NCBI GenBank assembly: GCA_004193205.1
Contig: RZUM01000006.1
Span: forward strand, 248,001-312,000
Length of the DNA: 64,000 nucleotides
Source: Gordonia sediminis
GTDB taxonomy: Bacteria; Actinomycetota; Actinomycetes; Mycobacteriales; Mycobacteriaceae
Reading direction: 5' to 3'
Part shown: piece after piece, positions 43,196-51,706 of the stretch
How the letters are laid out: every line of letters starts with the position of its first letter
Numbering within the stretch: the first letter of the stretch is position 1
Made by a program: the position numbers and the translations under genes
Notes under the pieces: generated by a model
What the model was told of the DNA's origin: nothing
What the model saw: the letters and a program-made list of their open reading frames with translations, nothing else
Database searches by the model: none

Positions 43196-43966
43196 CTAGA
43201 GCTGTGCGCCGAGCTTTTCGGTGGCGCTACGCACCAGATTTCCGTAGGGCTCATGGATATCCGGGGTCAGGCGATACGACGGCATCGATATCGAGATGGC
43301 CCCCAACGGTTTTCCCGACCGGTCCACAATCGGTGCGCCAATCGCGGAAACGTCGGATCGCCAGCGGCCCGGGTTGATCGCGTAACCCCGCTCGCGTACC
43401 ACGGCCAGTTCCTCGGTGAGCTGACGGCGATCGACGATCGTGGACTTGTCGGCTGCTTCCAGGTGCTCGGGCAGGTAGGCGTCGACCGCATCGGGATCGA
43501 GTCTCGATAGAAACGCCCACCCCGACGCAGTCAGGTGCATCGGTGCCCGCTCCCCGATCTGCGACACCGTCTGGACCGGTCGGGAGGAAGACACCTTGTC
43601 GATGAGGACCAGCATGGTGCCATCCGGAACCGACAGGTGGATATTCTCGTCGGTTTCGCGACCGAGTTCGGTGATGATGGGGCGCGCCAGCTCACGCAGA
43701 TCGACCTGATTCATCACGTGTGCGCCCACTGACAGGGCGCGCGCGGTGATGGTCCAGCGCACGTCGCCGGGTTCGCCGTCCGGCGCCACCCACCCCGCAA
43801 ATTCGAGCGTCTTGAGGATGCGCGAGACGGTGGCCTTGGGTAGATCCAGTGCACGCGCCAGGCGGCTCAACCCGATCGGCTGCATCTCCGACACAGCCTC
43901 GAGGACAGCGAGCGACCGCAGCACCGATTGCATCGTGCCACTACGGTTGGTTTCGTCGTCGCTCAC
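43196..43966 (-). CDS. IclR family transcriptional regulator
   Basis: 256 residues. The N-terminal winged HTH is VLRSLAVLEAVSEMQPIGLS and ARALDLPKATVSRILKTLE. The C-terminal ligand domain has DENIHLSVPDGTMLVLIDKV and APMHLTASGWAFLS, ending SISMPSYRLTPD. IclR proteins respond to aromatic or carboxylic acids and bind short palindromes. It is convergent with the DUF3500 wing and divergent from the GntR gene. It is the most likely binder of the GGTCC palindromes at 39.9 kb and possibly 23.0 kb (inference). Confidence 0.9.
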   Translation of the reverse strand: MSDDETNRSGTMQSVLRSLAVLEAVSEMQPIGLSRLARALDLPKATVSRILKTLEFAGWVAPDGEPGDVRWTITARALSVGAHVMNQVDLRELARPIITELGRETDENIHLSVPDGTMLVLIDKVSSSRPVQTVSQIGERAPMHLTASGWAFLSRLDPDAVDAYLPEHLEAADKSTIVDRRQLTEELAVVRERGYAINPGRWRSDVSAIGAPIVDRSGKPLGAISISMPSYRLTPDIHEPYGNLVRSATEKLGAQL

Positions 43967-44032
43967 AGATGACCCTTCGAAGATTCTGCTACCTTGCCTG
44001 ATCCTAACGGTATGCCGTCCGGCCGCACATCA

Positions 44033-44054
44033 GTGAAACCCGGTAAGATTTCAC
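44033..44054. promoter_or_regulatory. Inverted repeat GTGAAA-N10-TTTCAC
   Basis: Perfect 6-bp arms between the divergent iclR and gntR genes, ending 34 nt before the GntR start. The right half AAGATTTCACCGA resembles the TGATATTTCACTGA elements elsewhere in the window. Possible autoregulatory site. Confidence 0.45.
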
Positions 44055-44088
44055 CGACTGTGCGAGCACCAGACGATGGGACACAACG

Positions 44089-44808
44089 ATGAGCGACACG
44101 CACGCGGAGCGGGTGTCGCTCGGCGAAGCCGCCTACCGGCGCCTGCATGCCGAAATCGTGTCGTGCCGGTTGTCACCTGGTCAACGCTTCACGGAGAAGC
44201 AACTCTCGGTCGAGTACGGCTTCGGCGTATCGCCGCTTCGGGATGCGCTTCGTCGGCTCGATCATGACGGACTGGTCAGGACATTGCCGCGCAAGGGATA
44301 TCAGGTGGCGCCACTGACCCCGAAGCTGGTCGACGATCTGTTCGTGATGTGGCGCATCGTCGCCCCGGAGCTGGTGCGGCTCGGTATCGAGAATGCCACT
44401 GACGACCAGATCGCCCGCATTCGAGCCGGCTTTGAGGCGATCGAAGCGGCCTCGTCAAGCGGCGCCGACGCCGACCACAATGTCCGAGTGGTCGAGGCCG
44501 CCGATATGGCGTTCACCGAACTTGCCCAGGCGACGGGCAACTCGTATCTGATCAATCTTCTCGAGCGTATCCAGGGCGACATGGCTCGCATTTGGGTCCT
44601 CATCCTCGACGACGACCCGTCGGCGGTCAACCTCGAAGCGCCGAGCAACTGGATCCAGCACATCCTGGTCGATCGCGACGCCGAAGCCGCCGCGGCGTCG
44701 ACCAGCAGGCTCGTCGAGGACACGCACGAACGGGTGTTGCGTGCCGTGACGCGATGGCCGTCGGTCATGCGGGCCGAAGTGGAACTGAGATCTGCGTCCT
44801 CACGGTAG
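44089..44808 (+). CDS. GntR family regulator, FCD subfamily
   Basis: 239 residues. The N-terminal GntR wHTH is AAYRRLHAEIVSCRLSPGQR, with FGVSPLRDALRRLDHDGLVR and the wing TLPRKGYQVAPL. The C-terminal FCD helical domain (about 85-225) has VVEAADMAFTELAQATGNSY with the conserved D and following H/N metal-ligand positions. FCD regulators sense carboxylic acids. The gene overlaps the 3' end of the MFS gene by 9 nt on the opposite strand. It is a candidate regulator of the TTTCACTGA sites. Confidence 0.9.
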   Translation: MSDTHAERVSLGEAAYRRLHAEIVSCRLSPGQRFTEKQLSVEYGFGVSPLRDALRRLDHDGLVRTLPRKGYQVAPLTPKLVDDLFVMWRIVAPELVRLGIENATDDQIARIRAGFEAIEAASSSGADADHNVRVVEAADMAFTELAQATGNSYLINLLERIQGDMARIWVLILDDDPSAVNLEAPSNWIQHILVDRDAEAAAASTSRLVEDTHERVLRAVTRWPSVMRAEVELRSASSR

Positions 44809-46044
44809 TGGTGAGTCGGAAAACTCTTCTGTCGTGCCGAGTTTCGGCGAAGTACCGGCGCGGCTGGTGATCCTGATGGTCATCCCCAACGCCACGCATG
44901 TCGCCGCAGTTGTGACCACCATCGCCAGCGACATGCTCAGCATGCTGGTGGCCATAACTGAGGCCAGCGGTCCGACGACACTACCGAACCCGAACTGAGC
45001 CAGACCCAGGACACCCGATGCGGTGCCGGCCCGGTCACCGTGATGATGCATCCCCAGCGCCGTGGCCGTGGGCATCGTCAGCGAGACCGACGATATGGTC
45101 ACGAACAGCACGACGAGCAGCACGGGCACGGGCACGGGCACGGCGAGCGCCGCACCGACCAGCAGCATCACCGCGCCGGCCAAGCCCACCGTTGCGCCGA
45201 TCACCAGTGTGCGTACCGGACCGACCCTGCCGACCAGGCCCGCACTGAACCTGCCCGCGGCGACCAGGCCCACCGAATTGATCGCGAATACGAACGAGAA
45301 CGATTGCGAGCTGAAGCCGAATTGATCCTGTAAGACGAAGGCACTCATGGTGATGTAGGCAAACAGCATGCCGGAAGCGAACGCTTGTACCAGCATGAAA
45401 CCCACAAAACGCGGGTCTTGCATAACCGCACGCAGATCACCGATCGCCGAGTGCGCCGCTATCACGGGCCGAGCGCGACGCGTCTCGTGGATGGTGATCG
45501 CGGACGCCACCAGGAGCACACAACCGATCAAGGACAGCACGACGAAGAGCCCACGCCACGAGGTGACGTGCAGCAGCTGCCCGCCGATCACGGGTGCCAG
45601 CACCGGCGCGGCACCGGTGACAATCATCAGCATCGAGAACACTCGCGCGGCAGCATCGGTGTCGTACAGGTCGCGGACCACCGCCCGTGCTATCACGATC
45701 CCTGCACCGCCCGCGAGCCCCTGCACCAGGCGCAGCCCGATCAGCACGCCCGCGCCCGGACTGATGGCGCACAACAGCGACGCGATGGCATAGACCAGGA
45801 CGCCGATCAACAACGGTCGTCGACGACCGAATCGATCACTGAGCGGTCCGGTGATGAACTGTCCGACTGCAAGCCCGACCATGCACGATGTCATCGTCAG
45901 TTGAGCGGTGGATGAGGACACCCCGAGGTCAGCGGCCAAACCGGGCAGGGCGGGCAGGTAGAGGTCCATCGACAACGGGCCGAACGCGGAGAGCGCTCCG
46001 AGGACCAGCAGAACGGGTTGCACGACAGGTCGTTTCACGCCCAC
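44800..46044 (-). CDS. Bcr/CflA family MFS drug or metabolite exporter
   Basis: 414 residues with about twelve membrane spans. The hallmark between TM2 and TM3 is QFITGPLSDRFGRRRPLLIG (motif A). TM4 has LRLVQGLAGGAGIVIARAVV, both typical of Bcr/CflA. GTG start, 3 nt after the flavin reductase stop, so the two are one operon. It might export a toxic product or precursor of the monooxygenase pathway. The C-terminus is hydrophilic and its coding end overlaps the GntR gene. Confidence 0.88.
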   Translation of the reverse strand: MGVKRPVVQPVLLVLGALSAFGPLSMDLYLPALPGLAADLGVSSSTAQLTMTSCMVGLAVGQFITGPLSDRFGRRRPLLIGVLVYAIASLLCAISPGAGVLIGLRLVQGLAGGAGIVIARAVVRDLYDTDAAARVFSMLMIVTGAAPVLAPVIGGQLLHVTSWRGLFVVLSLIGCVLLVASAITIHETRRARPVIAAHSAIGDLRAVMQDPRFVGFMLVQAFASGMLFAYITMSAFVLQDQFGFSSQSFSFVFAINSVGLVAAGRFSAGLVGRVGPVRTLVIGATVGLAGAVMLLVGAALAVPVPVPVLLVVLFVTISSVSLTMPTATALGMHHHGDRAGTASGVLGLAQFGFGSVVGPLASVMATSMLSMSLAMVVTTAATCVALGMTIRITSRAGTSPKLGTTEEFSDSPLP

Positions 46045-46047
46045 AGG

Positions 46048-46542
46048 TCAGCCGAGACGTGCATGGGTGCCGAACGTGCGCTGGTGGTACGTCAACGGGG
46101 CGACATCGGCATGCTCGGCCACCTCTACTTCTCCGAGCACGAGGATGTGGTCACCCGCGTCGACGAACTGTGCCACCCGGCACGCCACGAAACCGATGGT
46201 GCCCGGGAGCGCCGGAACTCCGGCGACCATCGACCAGTCGACTCCGGTGAACTTGTCCGGGCCGAGCTTGCTGGCGAATCTCCTTGCCAGATCGTCCTGT
46301 TCGGCGCTGAGCACGTTCAGGCCGAACGCGGGCGAGGATCCGAGGACGCCCAGCAACGACGAACCCCGATCCAGTGATATCAGCACCATCGGAGGCGTCA
46401 TCGACAACGAATTGAACGCACTGACCGTGGTTCCGTACGGACTGTCGCCGTCGAGAGCGGTCACCACCGACACCGGCGAGCACACCGCCGACATGGCGTG
46501 ACGAAACGCATCCTGCAAGGGACTCAACATCTGTGTCGTCAT
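46048..46542 (-). CDS. Flavin reductase (HpaC/HsaB-like component of a two-component monooxygenase)
   Basis: 164 residues of the flavin reductase split-barrel domain: FRHAMSAVCSPVSVVTALDG, then GTTVSAFNSLSMTPPMVLIS, which carries the flavin-binding T-V-S-A-F/S-L pattern, and a late VAQFVDAGDHILVLGEVEV. It supplies reduced FMN or FAD to an acyl-CoA-dehydrogenase-fold oxygenase. The nearest complete oxygenase is at 32874. The GTGATATTTCAC element in both promoters supports that pairing. AGGAGG precedes the ATG. It is co-transcribed with the MFS exporter. Confidence 0.88.
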   Translation of the reverse strand: MTTQMLSPLQDAFRHAMSAVCSPVSVVTALDGDSPYGTTVSAFNSLSMTPPMVLISLDRGSSLLGVLGSSPAFGLNVLSAEQDDLARRFASKLGPDKFTGVDWSMVAGVPALPGTIGFVACRVAQFVDAGDHILVLGEVEVAEHADVAPLTYHQRTFGTHARLG

Positions 46543-46585
46543 CGGAGGACCTCCTGGGATATACGCCGAGCTATGGACTGGCTAC

Positions 46586-46599
46586 TTCGTGGGTCACAT
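46586..46599 (-). promoter_or_regulatory. Element ATGTGACCCACGAA upstream of flavin reductase
   Basis: Identical to 2710-2723 (GMC gene) and at almost the same distance (44 nt) from the start codon. Confidence 0.4.
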
Positions 46600-46610
46600 C
46601 CCCACTCGCA

Positions 46611-46622
46611 GTGATATTTCAC
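46611..46622. promoter_or_regulatory. GTGATATTTCAC element
   Basis: A 12-base exact match to 52044-52055, 68 nt upstream of the flavin reductase start. The core is an inverted repeat GTGA-TATT-TCAC. Confidence 0.5.
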
Positions 46623-46863
46623 AAGGTACCGTGTGAAACCTTATAGAACAAGTGCTTCAGCCCCCCATCCACCGCCGGCTGGCTGGTTGCCCGATAACCG
46701 CCTCGAACGTGTGATCCCACCGGGAAACGCTGGCACTCAACGTTTCTGGCAGCCTCACGATGGGACGCGGTGGGTGATGCGAAGAAACGTGAATGCCCAG
46801 ACCGGGTTCACGTACTCGACGGAGTCGGTGATCCCGGACTGGGCTGGACACGCCATTCCGTGG

Positions 46864-48045
46864 TTACGGCAGGAATTCGGTGATGGAATGCCACTCCGGG
46901 CTCGTCGTCTCCCATTTGCCGCCCTTGACCTGCGCGAACAGCACATTGGGGTTGAACATGCGCGGGTAGAGCTTGCTGTCGATCGTCTTCGTGAAGTCCA
47001 GTGTCGGAAGGCTCGGGAGTTTGAGGTCGGTCGTCTTGTTGAAGCCGTCGGTGAGGCTCTGCGCGCTCACCGAATCGAGACCGTCGCCGACCTGTTTGAT
47101 CGCCTGGACCGCATACCAGCCGCTGAGGGTGAACTCCGTAGGAACGGTCACCGACGGCTGGTATTTGGCCAGGTCGTCGCGGAAGGGCTTGAGGTCGTCG
47201 CCGGCGGTTGTCGTGGTCTGCGTGCCCAGAATGCCCTCGGCGACCGGACCAAGAGCGGTGACAAAGGGTTGGACCAGCGAGCCGCTGGCGGTGATCAGTT
47301 TGGCAGTGCTGCCGGCGCGACGCAGCGCGGCGAACAACTGCACGGCGACTTGGCCACTGGCGGCGTAAGCGAAGCAATCGGGGTTCTTGGCCAGCACCTG
47401 CGACACGACAGGGGTCAGATCCGCGGTGTTCGTCGGAACGTCGACGAGATAGGCATCGAGTCCGGCCTTCTGCATCTCGCTGACAAGGGCCTGCGATGTG
47501 CCGAAATCCGCATTGGTGTCGCCGACGGTGCCGACCGTCTTGCAGCCGGTGTCCTTGGCGATCGCAGTCATTCCGAAGTTCCCGCCCGGGGCGCCGGCGT
47601 TGAACGGAAACGAGATCGGGCTGGAATACTCCGGTGGCGCGATGCCGACGGGTCCGATCGACGGAACCTTGGCCGCCTCCAGGATCGGGAGTACGCCGGT
47701 CACGCCAATCGGGTCGAACAAGCTGACGACCGCGTCGACCTTGTCGCTCACGGCCTTGCGGGCACATTCGGCGGCCTTGTTCGGATCGCTTGCTGTGTCA
47801 CAGGATTCGATCACGATCTTGCGGCCCTTGACTCCGCCAGTGTCATTGATCGACGAGGCGGCGGCTTCGGCCCCCTTGGGTATCGTCTGGTCGACCCCGG
47901 CCAAGCCGGTCATCGACTCGATCACCATAAGCGTGATGGGGTCACTCGAATCATCCGATCCGCTACTGCTGTTGCCGGCGCACCCGCCGACGACCAGCGT
48001 TACCGCGGCGGCGATACTGCTCACCGCGAGGGTTATCCGTTTCAC
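46864..48045 (-). CDS. ABC transporter substrate-binding lipoprotein, branched-chain amino acid type
   Basis: 393 residues. A basic N-terminus MKRIT, a hydrophobic stretch and a lipobox-like VVGGC at 18-22 indicate a lipoprotein anchored outside the membrane. The mature part is a Peripla_BP_6 fold: ITLMVIESMTGLAGVDQTIP, GVKGRKIVIESCDTASDP and SIGPVGIAPPEYSSP. It follows the LivF-like ATPase gene by 87 nt on the same strand and completes the transporter. The ligand may be an aromatic or carboxylic acid rather than an amino acid, given the surroundings. That is inference. Confidence 0.9.
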   Translation of the reverse strand: MKRITLAVSSIAAAVTLVVGGCAGNSSSGSDDSSDPITLMVIESMTGLAGVDQTIPKGAEAAASSINDTGGVKGRKIVIESCDTASDPNKAAECARKAVSDKVDAVVSLFDPIGVTGVLPILEAAKVPSIGPVGIAPPEYSSPISFPFNAGAPGGNFGMTAIAKDTGCKTVGTVGDTNADFGTSQALVSEMQKAGLDAYLVDVPTNTADLTPVVSQVLAKNPDCFAYAASGQVAVQLFAALRRAGSTAKLITASGSLVQPFVTALGPVAEGILGTQTTTTAGDDLKPFRDDLAKYQPSVTVPTEFTLSGWYAVQAIKQVGDGLDSVSAQSLTDGFNKTTDLKLPSLPTLDFTKTIDSKLYPRMFNPNVLFAQVKGGKWETTSPEWHSITEFLP

Positions 48046-48132
48046 TTGACTCTCCTTCTGTCCACGTGGGTGGTCTTGCGCGTCGCGATCCGGGCGGCCA
48101 GGGTTGGCAGGGTGCGGTGTCTACGAGCGGGT

Positions 48133-48822
48133 TCAGGCGGGTGTGCTCAGGTAGGCGCGCGAGAGGCGTTCCTCGTCGTGCGCCAGCTCGGCGGCGTCAC
48201 CGGTGAAAGCGACGGTTCCCCGGTTGAGGACAACAGCGCGGTCGGCGATGTCGAGGACCATGCGGACGTGTTGTTCGACGAGCACGACTGCGGCACCCTC
48301 GTCGGCGAGGCGCCGGACCTCGGTGAGCAGGGACTTCACCACCACCGGCGCGAGGCCCAGCGAGAGTTCGTCGGCAAGAAGTAGTTTCGGTTGGGCGGCG
48401 ATGATACGACCCAGGCCTAGCATCTGCTGCTCGCCGCCGGAAAGCAATCCCGCCTTGCGATTTTGAAGCCGGGCAAGCGCAGGGAATGCCACCAACGCGT
48501 CGCCGGCGCAGCCGCGACCGAGTGCCAGGTTCTGCGCCACCGTGAGATCTCGGAAGATGGCCCGATCGTCGGTGAGCAGACCCAACCCGCGGCGCACATT
48601 GCGTACGAGTTTGCCCGACAGTGGTTCTCCCAGAAAGTCGACGGATCCTCCTATCAGGGGCAACGCTCCGGCCAATCCCAGCAGGGTGGTGGTCTTACCG
48701 GCACCGTTGGGTCCGAGGACGGCGACGACTTCGCCCGCCTTGACTTCAAGGTCGATCTCGCGGACCACGGGCACCCCCGAGTATCCGACACTCATCTTCT
48801 GTGCGGTGAGCACGGCCGCCAT
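48133..48822 (-). CDS. ABC transporter ATP-binding protein, LivF-like
   Basis: 229 residues from ATG 48822, one base after the stop of the fused permease gene. Walker A is VLGPNGAGKTTTLLG. The signature is LLSGGEQQMLGLGRII. Walker B is KLLLADELSLGLAP with the following glutamate as DEL, and the H-loop is LVEQH. The domain is the LivF type, pairing with the LivG domain of the upstream fusion. An earlier in-frame ATG (48864) lies inside the upstream gene and lacks a better ribosome site. Confidence 0.9.
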   Translation of the reverse strand: MAAVLTAQKMSVGYSGVPVVREIDLEVKAGEVVAVLGPNGAGKTTTLLGLAGALPLIGGSVDFLGEPLSGKLVRNVRRGLGLLTDDRAIFRDLTVAQNLALGRGCAGDALVAFPALARLQNRKAGLLSGGEQQMLGLGRIIAAQPKLLLADELSLGLAPVVVKSLLTEVRRLADEGAAVVLVEQHVRMVLDIADRAVVLNRGTVAFTGDAAELAHDEERLSRAYLSTPA

Positions 48823-48823
48823 G

Positions 48824-51706
48824 TCATTCCCTTCCCTGGACCGCGAGTTCGGCGCGGGCGTCATCGCCGGGAGCGGTCCGGGCGCCCGCGGTGCGTGTGT
48901 CGGTGGAGGTTGCTTCGGCGTGGCCGAGGTAGGCCTCGACGACTCGTGGGTCGGCCAGCACCTCCTCGGGTGTTCCGGTGGTGATCGGCACGCCGAAGTC
49001 GACGGCTACGACACGATCGGAGACCCGCCGAACCAGGGCCACGTCGTGTTCGATGAGCACGACTGGGATCTGCCATTGGGTGGCGATCATCCGGATGAGG
49101 TCGCCGACCTTGGTGCGTTCGGTCTCCGAGAGGCCGGCGGCGGGTTCGTCGAGGAGTAGGACCGACGGAGCGCCGGCCACCGCACGAGCGATCGCGACCA
49201 GCCGGCGATCGCCGTACGCAAGCTCGGTCGGCACCTTGCTCAGCAGTGGTCCGAGTTGGAACGCGGCGATGACTTCGGTTGTGGCCATGGATAATTGACC
49301 GCGTATAGGATGGATCAGATCGATCAGGTAGGACCGCAGATCCTGGCGATCCTGGGCAACGCGCAAGTTGTCCAGCACGGTCATGTCCTCGAGAAGTTCA
49401 AGGGTCTGAAACGAACGCACCAGGCCTGCCCGCGCCCGTCGGTACGCCGGCCACGACTCGATGCGACGGTCGCCCAGGTCGACGGTGCCGCGCATCGGCG
49501 CGAAGCCGGTGATGCCGTCCATCAGACTGGTCTTCCCGGCCCCGTTGGGGCCGATGACCGACAGCACCTCACCGGGCGCCACCTCGAAGCTGACCGCGTC
49601 GACCGCGGTGACCGATCCGTAGCGCACCGTCGCATCACGCACCGTCAGCGTGTCACCGCGGCGGGGCGTCGTCGCCCCCGAGGCGACCGCCAACGCCTGA
49701 GCGATCTCGGCTTGCAGGGCGGCCTCGCGGGAGGCACGAGTACCCAGAAGTCGGCCGACCAAGCTGGGTCGAGGAAGCGAGTTTGCGGCGGATGGCGCTG
49801 TTGGCGGAATACTCAGAGAGTCGGCCGGGTGTGCGCTCCGCGCGCGGCGCGGCGGGTGCACAATCGCATCCACGATGCCTGCCGGCTGAAAGATCAACTG
49901 CGCCAGAAGTAATAGCCCGCCGATCAGAGGGAACCAGGTGTTGAGGAGGTTGTCGATATCGAGATTGCCCATGACATTGCCGATGGCGACCGCCGGCAGT
50001 GCACTGGTGTTGAAGCCCGCCCCGACGATTGCGCCGAGGACGTATCCGACGCCACCCAGCACCGTGTACGCGAGGGTGGAGATCGAGGCGAACACATCGA
50101 ATCCACCGCTGACCACCACTGCCGGATTGCGGAACGCCAGCAGCACGCCGCCGACGGCCGCGATCACACCGGCGACGGTGAATGCGTACAGCTTGGCAGC
50201 CACCACATTGATCCCCAATGCGGCCGCCGCCCGCTCGTTGCTGCGGACGGCCAGCAACCGACGCCCCGATCGTCCGCGCCGCAGGTTCGCCACCAGCACG
50301 CACAACGCCACCAGCGCCACCAGCACGACGACGAGGTAATTGCGCGGGTAGAGAATCGGGTTCAGATCGATACCGAACGCCGTCGGTGACGGCACGGACA
50401 ACCCGGCAACGCCGCCGTTGACGTCGTTGTTGTTGAGGATCATGCCGCTGACTGCGACACCGAATCCGAGGGTGACGATGGCCAGCGTGGTGCCGCGGGC
50501 CCGCAGTGCAGGCAGCGCCACAACGACGCCCACCGGGATCACCACGACGGCGGAGATCACGATCGCGAGCAGGAACGGCACACCCCACGCGACCGACACC
50601 TGTGCTGCGCACAACGCCCCGACGCCGGCCATCGACATCTGCGCCAAGGACAGCTGCCCGGCGTATCCGGTGATCACCACCTGTGAGAGCGCGATCAACG
50701 CAACCGCGCCGAGGACTGTGCTCCCCAGTACGAGGCTGTCGTCGAACACCGTGTACGCCAGGACCGCGACAGCGGCCACGGCGACGCAGATGGGAACCAC
50801 GCGCAGCTGCCCGGACCCCACTCGGGGCAGATGCTCGCTCACAAAGTCACGACCCGGCAACGACTTCCCCCGCAGCATGAGCACCGCAATGATCACCACG
50901 AACGGCAACGCGTCGCGCACCCCGGCGATATGGACGTAACGAGCGCAGAGCACCTCGGCGGCACCGATGCACATGCCGGCAACCATTGTGATCGGAAACG
51001 ATCGCATACCGCCCAGGACGGCCGCGGCCAGACTCGGCACCAGAAACGGCAGGAATCCGGCGGGAGTCAACTGGGTTATCGGCGCGATGAGCACGCCCGA
51101 CACGCCACCGAGGAGGCCTGCGACCAACCAGTTCATCGCACGCAGTCGGCCGACGTCGTGGCCCAACGCGGCCAACGCGCGAGGGTTCTCGGCGACGGCA
51201 GTGGTGGCCATCCCGAAACGGCTGTATCGGTAGACCAGTGTGAGTGCCGCCGTGATGGCGATCGCGATCATGATGGTGATCACCGCATCCCAGCCGATGC
51301 TGATTCCGCCGATACTGATCGCGGCCGTCGGCAAGAATGCAGTGGGGACTTTGGTGAACGGACCAAAGATCAGCTGAATCACCGACTGTGCAACGAGATA
51401 CACCGCCAGTGTGGCGACAAGACGCGAGAGCGTCGATGCCGAGTTCAATGGCCGCATGACCGCAAAGTAGATAAGCAACGCCAGCAGGCACGACACCCCC
51501 ACCGCGACGACGGCGGCCACCGCGGGCGGCCAACCGGCGCTGTCGTGGAGCGAGAACATCGCATACCCCGCCATCATGGCGAACGCCCCGTTGGCGAGAT
51601 TGAGCACTCCCGAACTGCGATACACGACAACGACACCGAGCGCCGACAGCGCGTAGAGCACCCCGGTCGCGATACCGAGGACCGCCAACTGGACGAGAGC
51701 GTTCAC
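48824..51706 (-). CDS. Fused LivH-LivM-LivG ABC transporter (two permeases plus ATPase)
   Basis: 960 residues in three parts. Residues 1-290 are a LivH-like permease (VVVYRSSGVLNLANGAFAMM). About 300-625 are a LivM-like permease (VITGYAGQLSLAQMSMAGVG, then LGFGVAVSGMILNNNDVNGG). About 685-930 are a LivG-like ATPase with Walker A VIGPNGAGKTSLMDGI (about 716), signature ELAYGDRRLVAIARA (a degenerate LSYG) and Walker B SVLLLDEPAAGLS. Such transporters normally use separate polypeptides. There is no stop or ribosome site at the junctions, so a real fusion is likely. The operon continues with LivF and the binding lipoprotein. Confidence 0.9.
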   Translation of the reverse strand: MNALVQLAVLGIATGVLYALSALGVVVVYRSSGVLNLANGAFAMMAGYAMFSLHDSAGWPPAVAAVVAVGVSCLLALLIYFAVMRPLNSASTLSRLVATLAVYLVAQSVIQLIFGPFTKVPTAFLPTAAISIGGISIGWDAVITIMIAIAITAALTLVYRYSRFGMATTAVAENPRALAALGHDVGRLRAMNWLVAGLLGGVSGVLIAPITQLTPAGFLPFLVPSLAAAVLGGMRSFPITMVAGMCIGAAEVLCARYVHIAGVRDALPFVVIIAVLMLRGKSLPGRDFVSEHLPRVGSGQLRVVPICVAVAAVAVLAYTVFDDSLVLGSTVLGAVALIALSQVVITGYAGQLSLAQMSMAGVGALCAAQVSVAWGVPFLLAIVISAVVVIPVGVVVALPALRARGTTLAIVTLGFGVAVSGMILNNNDVNGGVAGLSVPSPTAFGIDLNPILYPRNYLVVVLVALVALCVLVANLRRGRSGRRLLAVRSNERAAAALGINVVAAKLYAFTVAGVIAAVGGVLLAFRNPAVVVSGGFDVFASISTLAYTVLGGVGYVLGAIVGAGFNTSALPAVAIGNVMGNLDIDNLLNTWFPLIGGLLLLAQLIFQPAGIVDAIVHPPRRARSAHPADSLSIPPTAPSAANSLPRPSLVGRLLGTRASREAALQAEIAQALAVASGATTPRRGDTLTVRDATVRYGSVTAVDAVSFEVAPGEVLSVIGPNGAGKTSLMDGITGFAPMRGTVDLGDRRIESWPAYRRARAGLVRSFQTLELLEDMTVLDNLRVAQDRQDLRSYLIDLIHPIRGQLSMATTEVIAAFQLGPLLSKVPTELAYGDRRLVAIARAVAGAPSVLLLDEPAAGLSETERTKVGDLIRMIATQWQIPVVLIEHDVALVRRVSDRVVAVDFGVPITTGTPEEVLADPRVVEAYLGHAEATSTDTRTAGARTAPGDDARAELAVQGRE

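Larger units (their letters stand above)
46543..46863. promoter_or_regulatory. Gap upstream of the flavin reductase operon
   Basis: 321 bp. It carries ATGTGACCCACGAA (minus strand, 46586-46599) and GTGATATTTCAC (46611-46622). A plus-strand reading between 46670 and 46790 has a weak resemblance to DUF2510-like W-rich tails (PPAGWLPDN and DGTRWV), but I do not call a gene. The remainder shows nothing. Confidence 0.5.

Noticed and set aside
46633-48384. 583-codon plus-strand open frame across the binding-lipoprotein gene
   Set aside because: Most of it is antisense to the lipoprotein and LivF genes. The first 80 residues have a faint DUF2510-like look (PPAGWLPDN, DGTRWV), but no ribosome site and no conserved core support a gene.
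48842-48864. Earlier in-frame ATG at 48864 for the LivF-like ATPase
   Set aside because: It lies within the coding end of the LivHMG fusion. The ATG at 48822, one base after that stop and behind GAAGGGA, begins at the normal family N-terminus.
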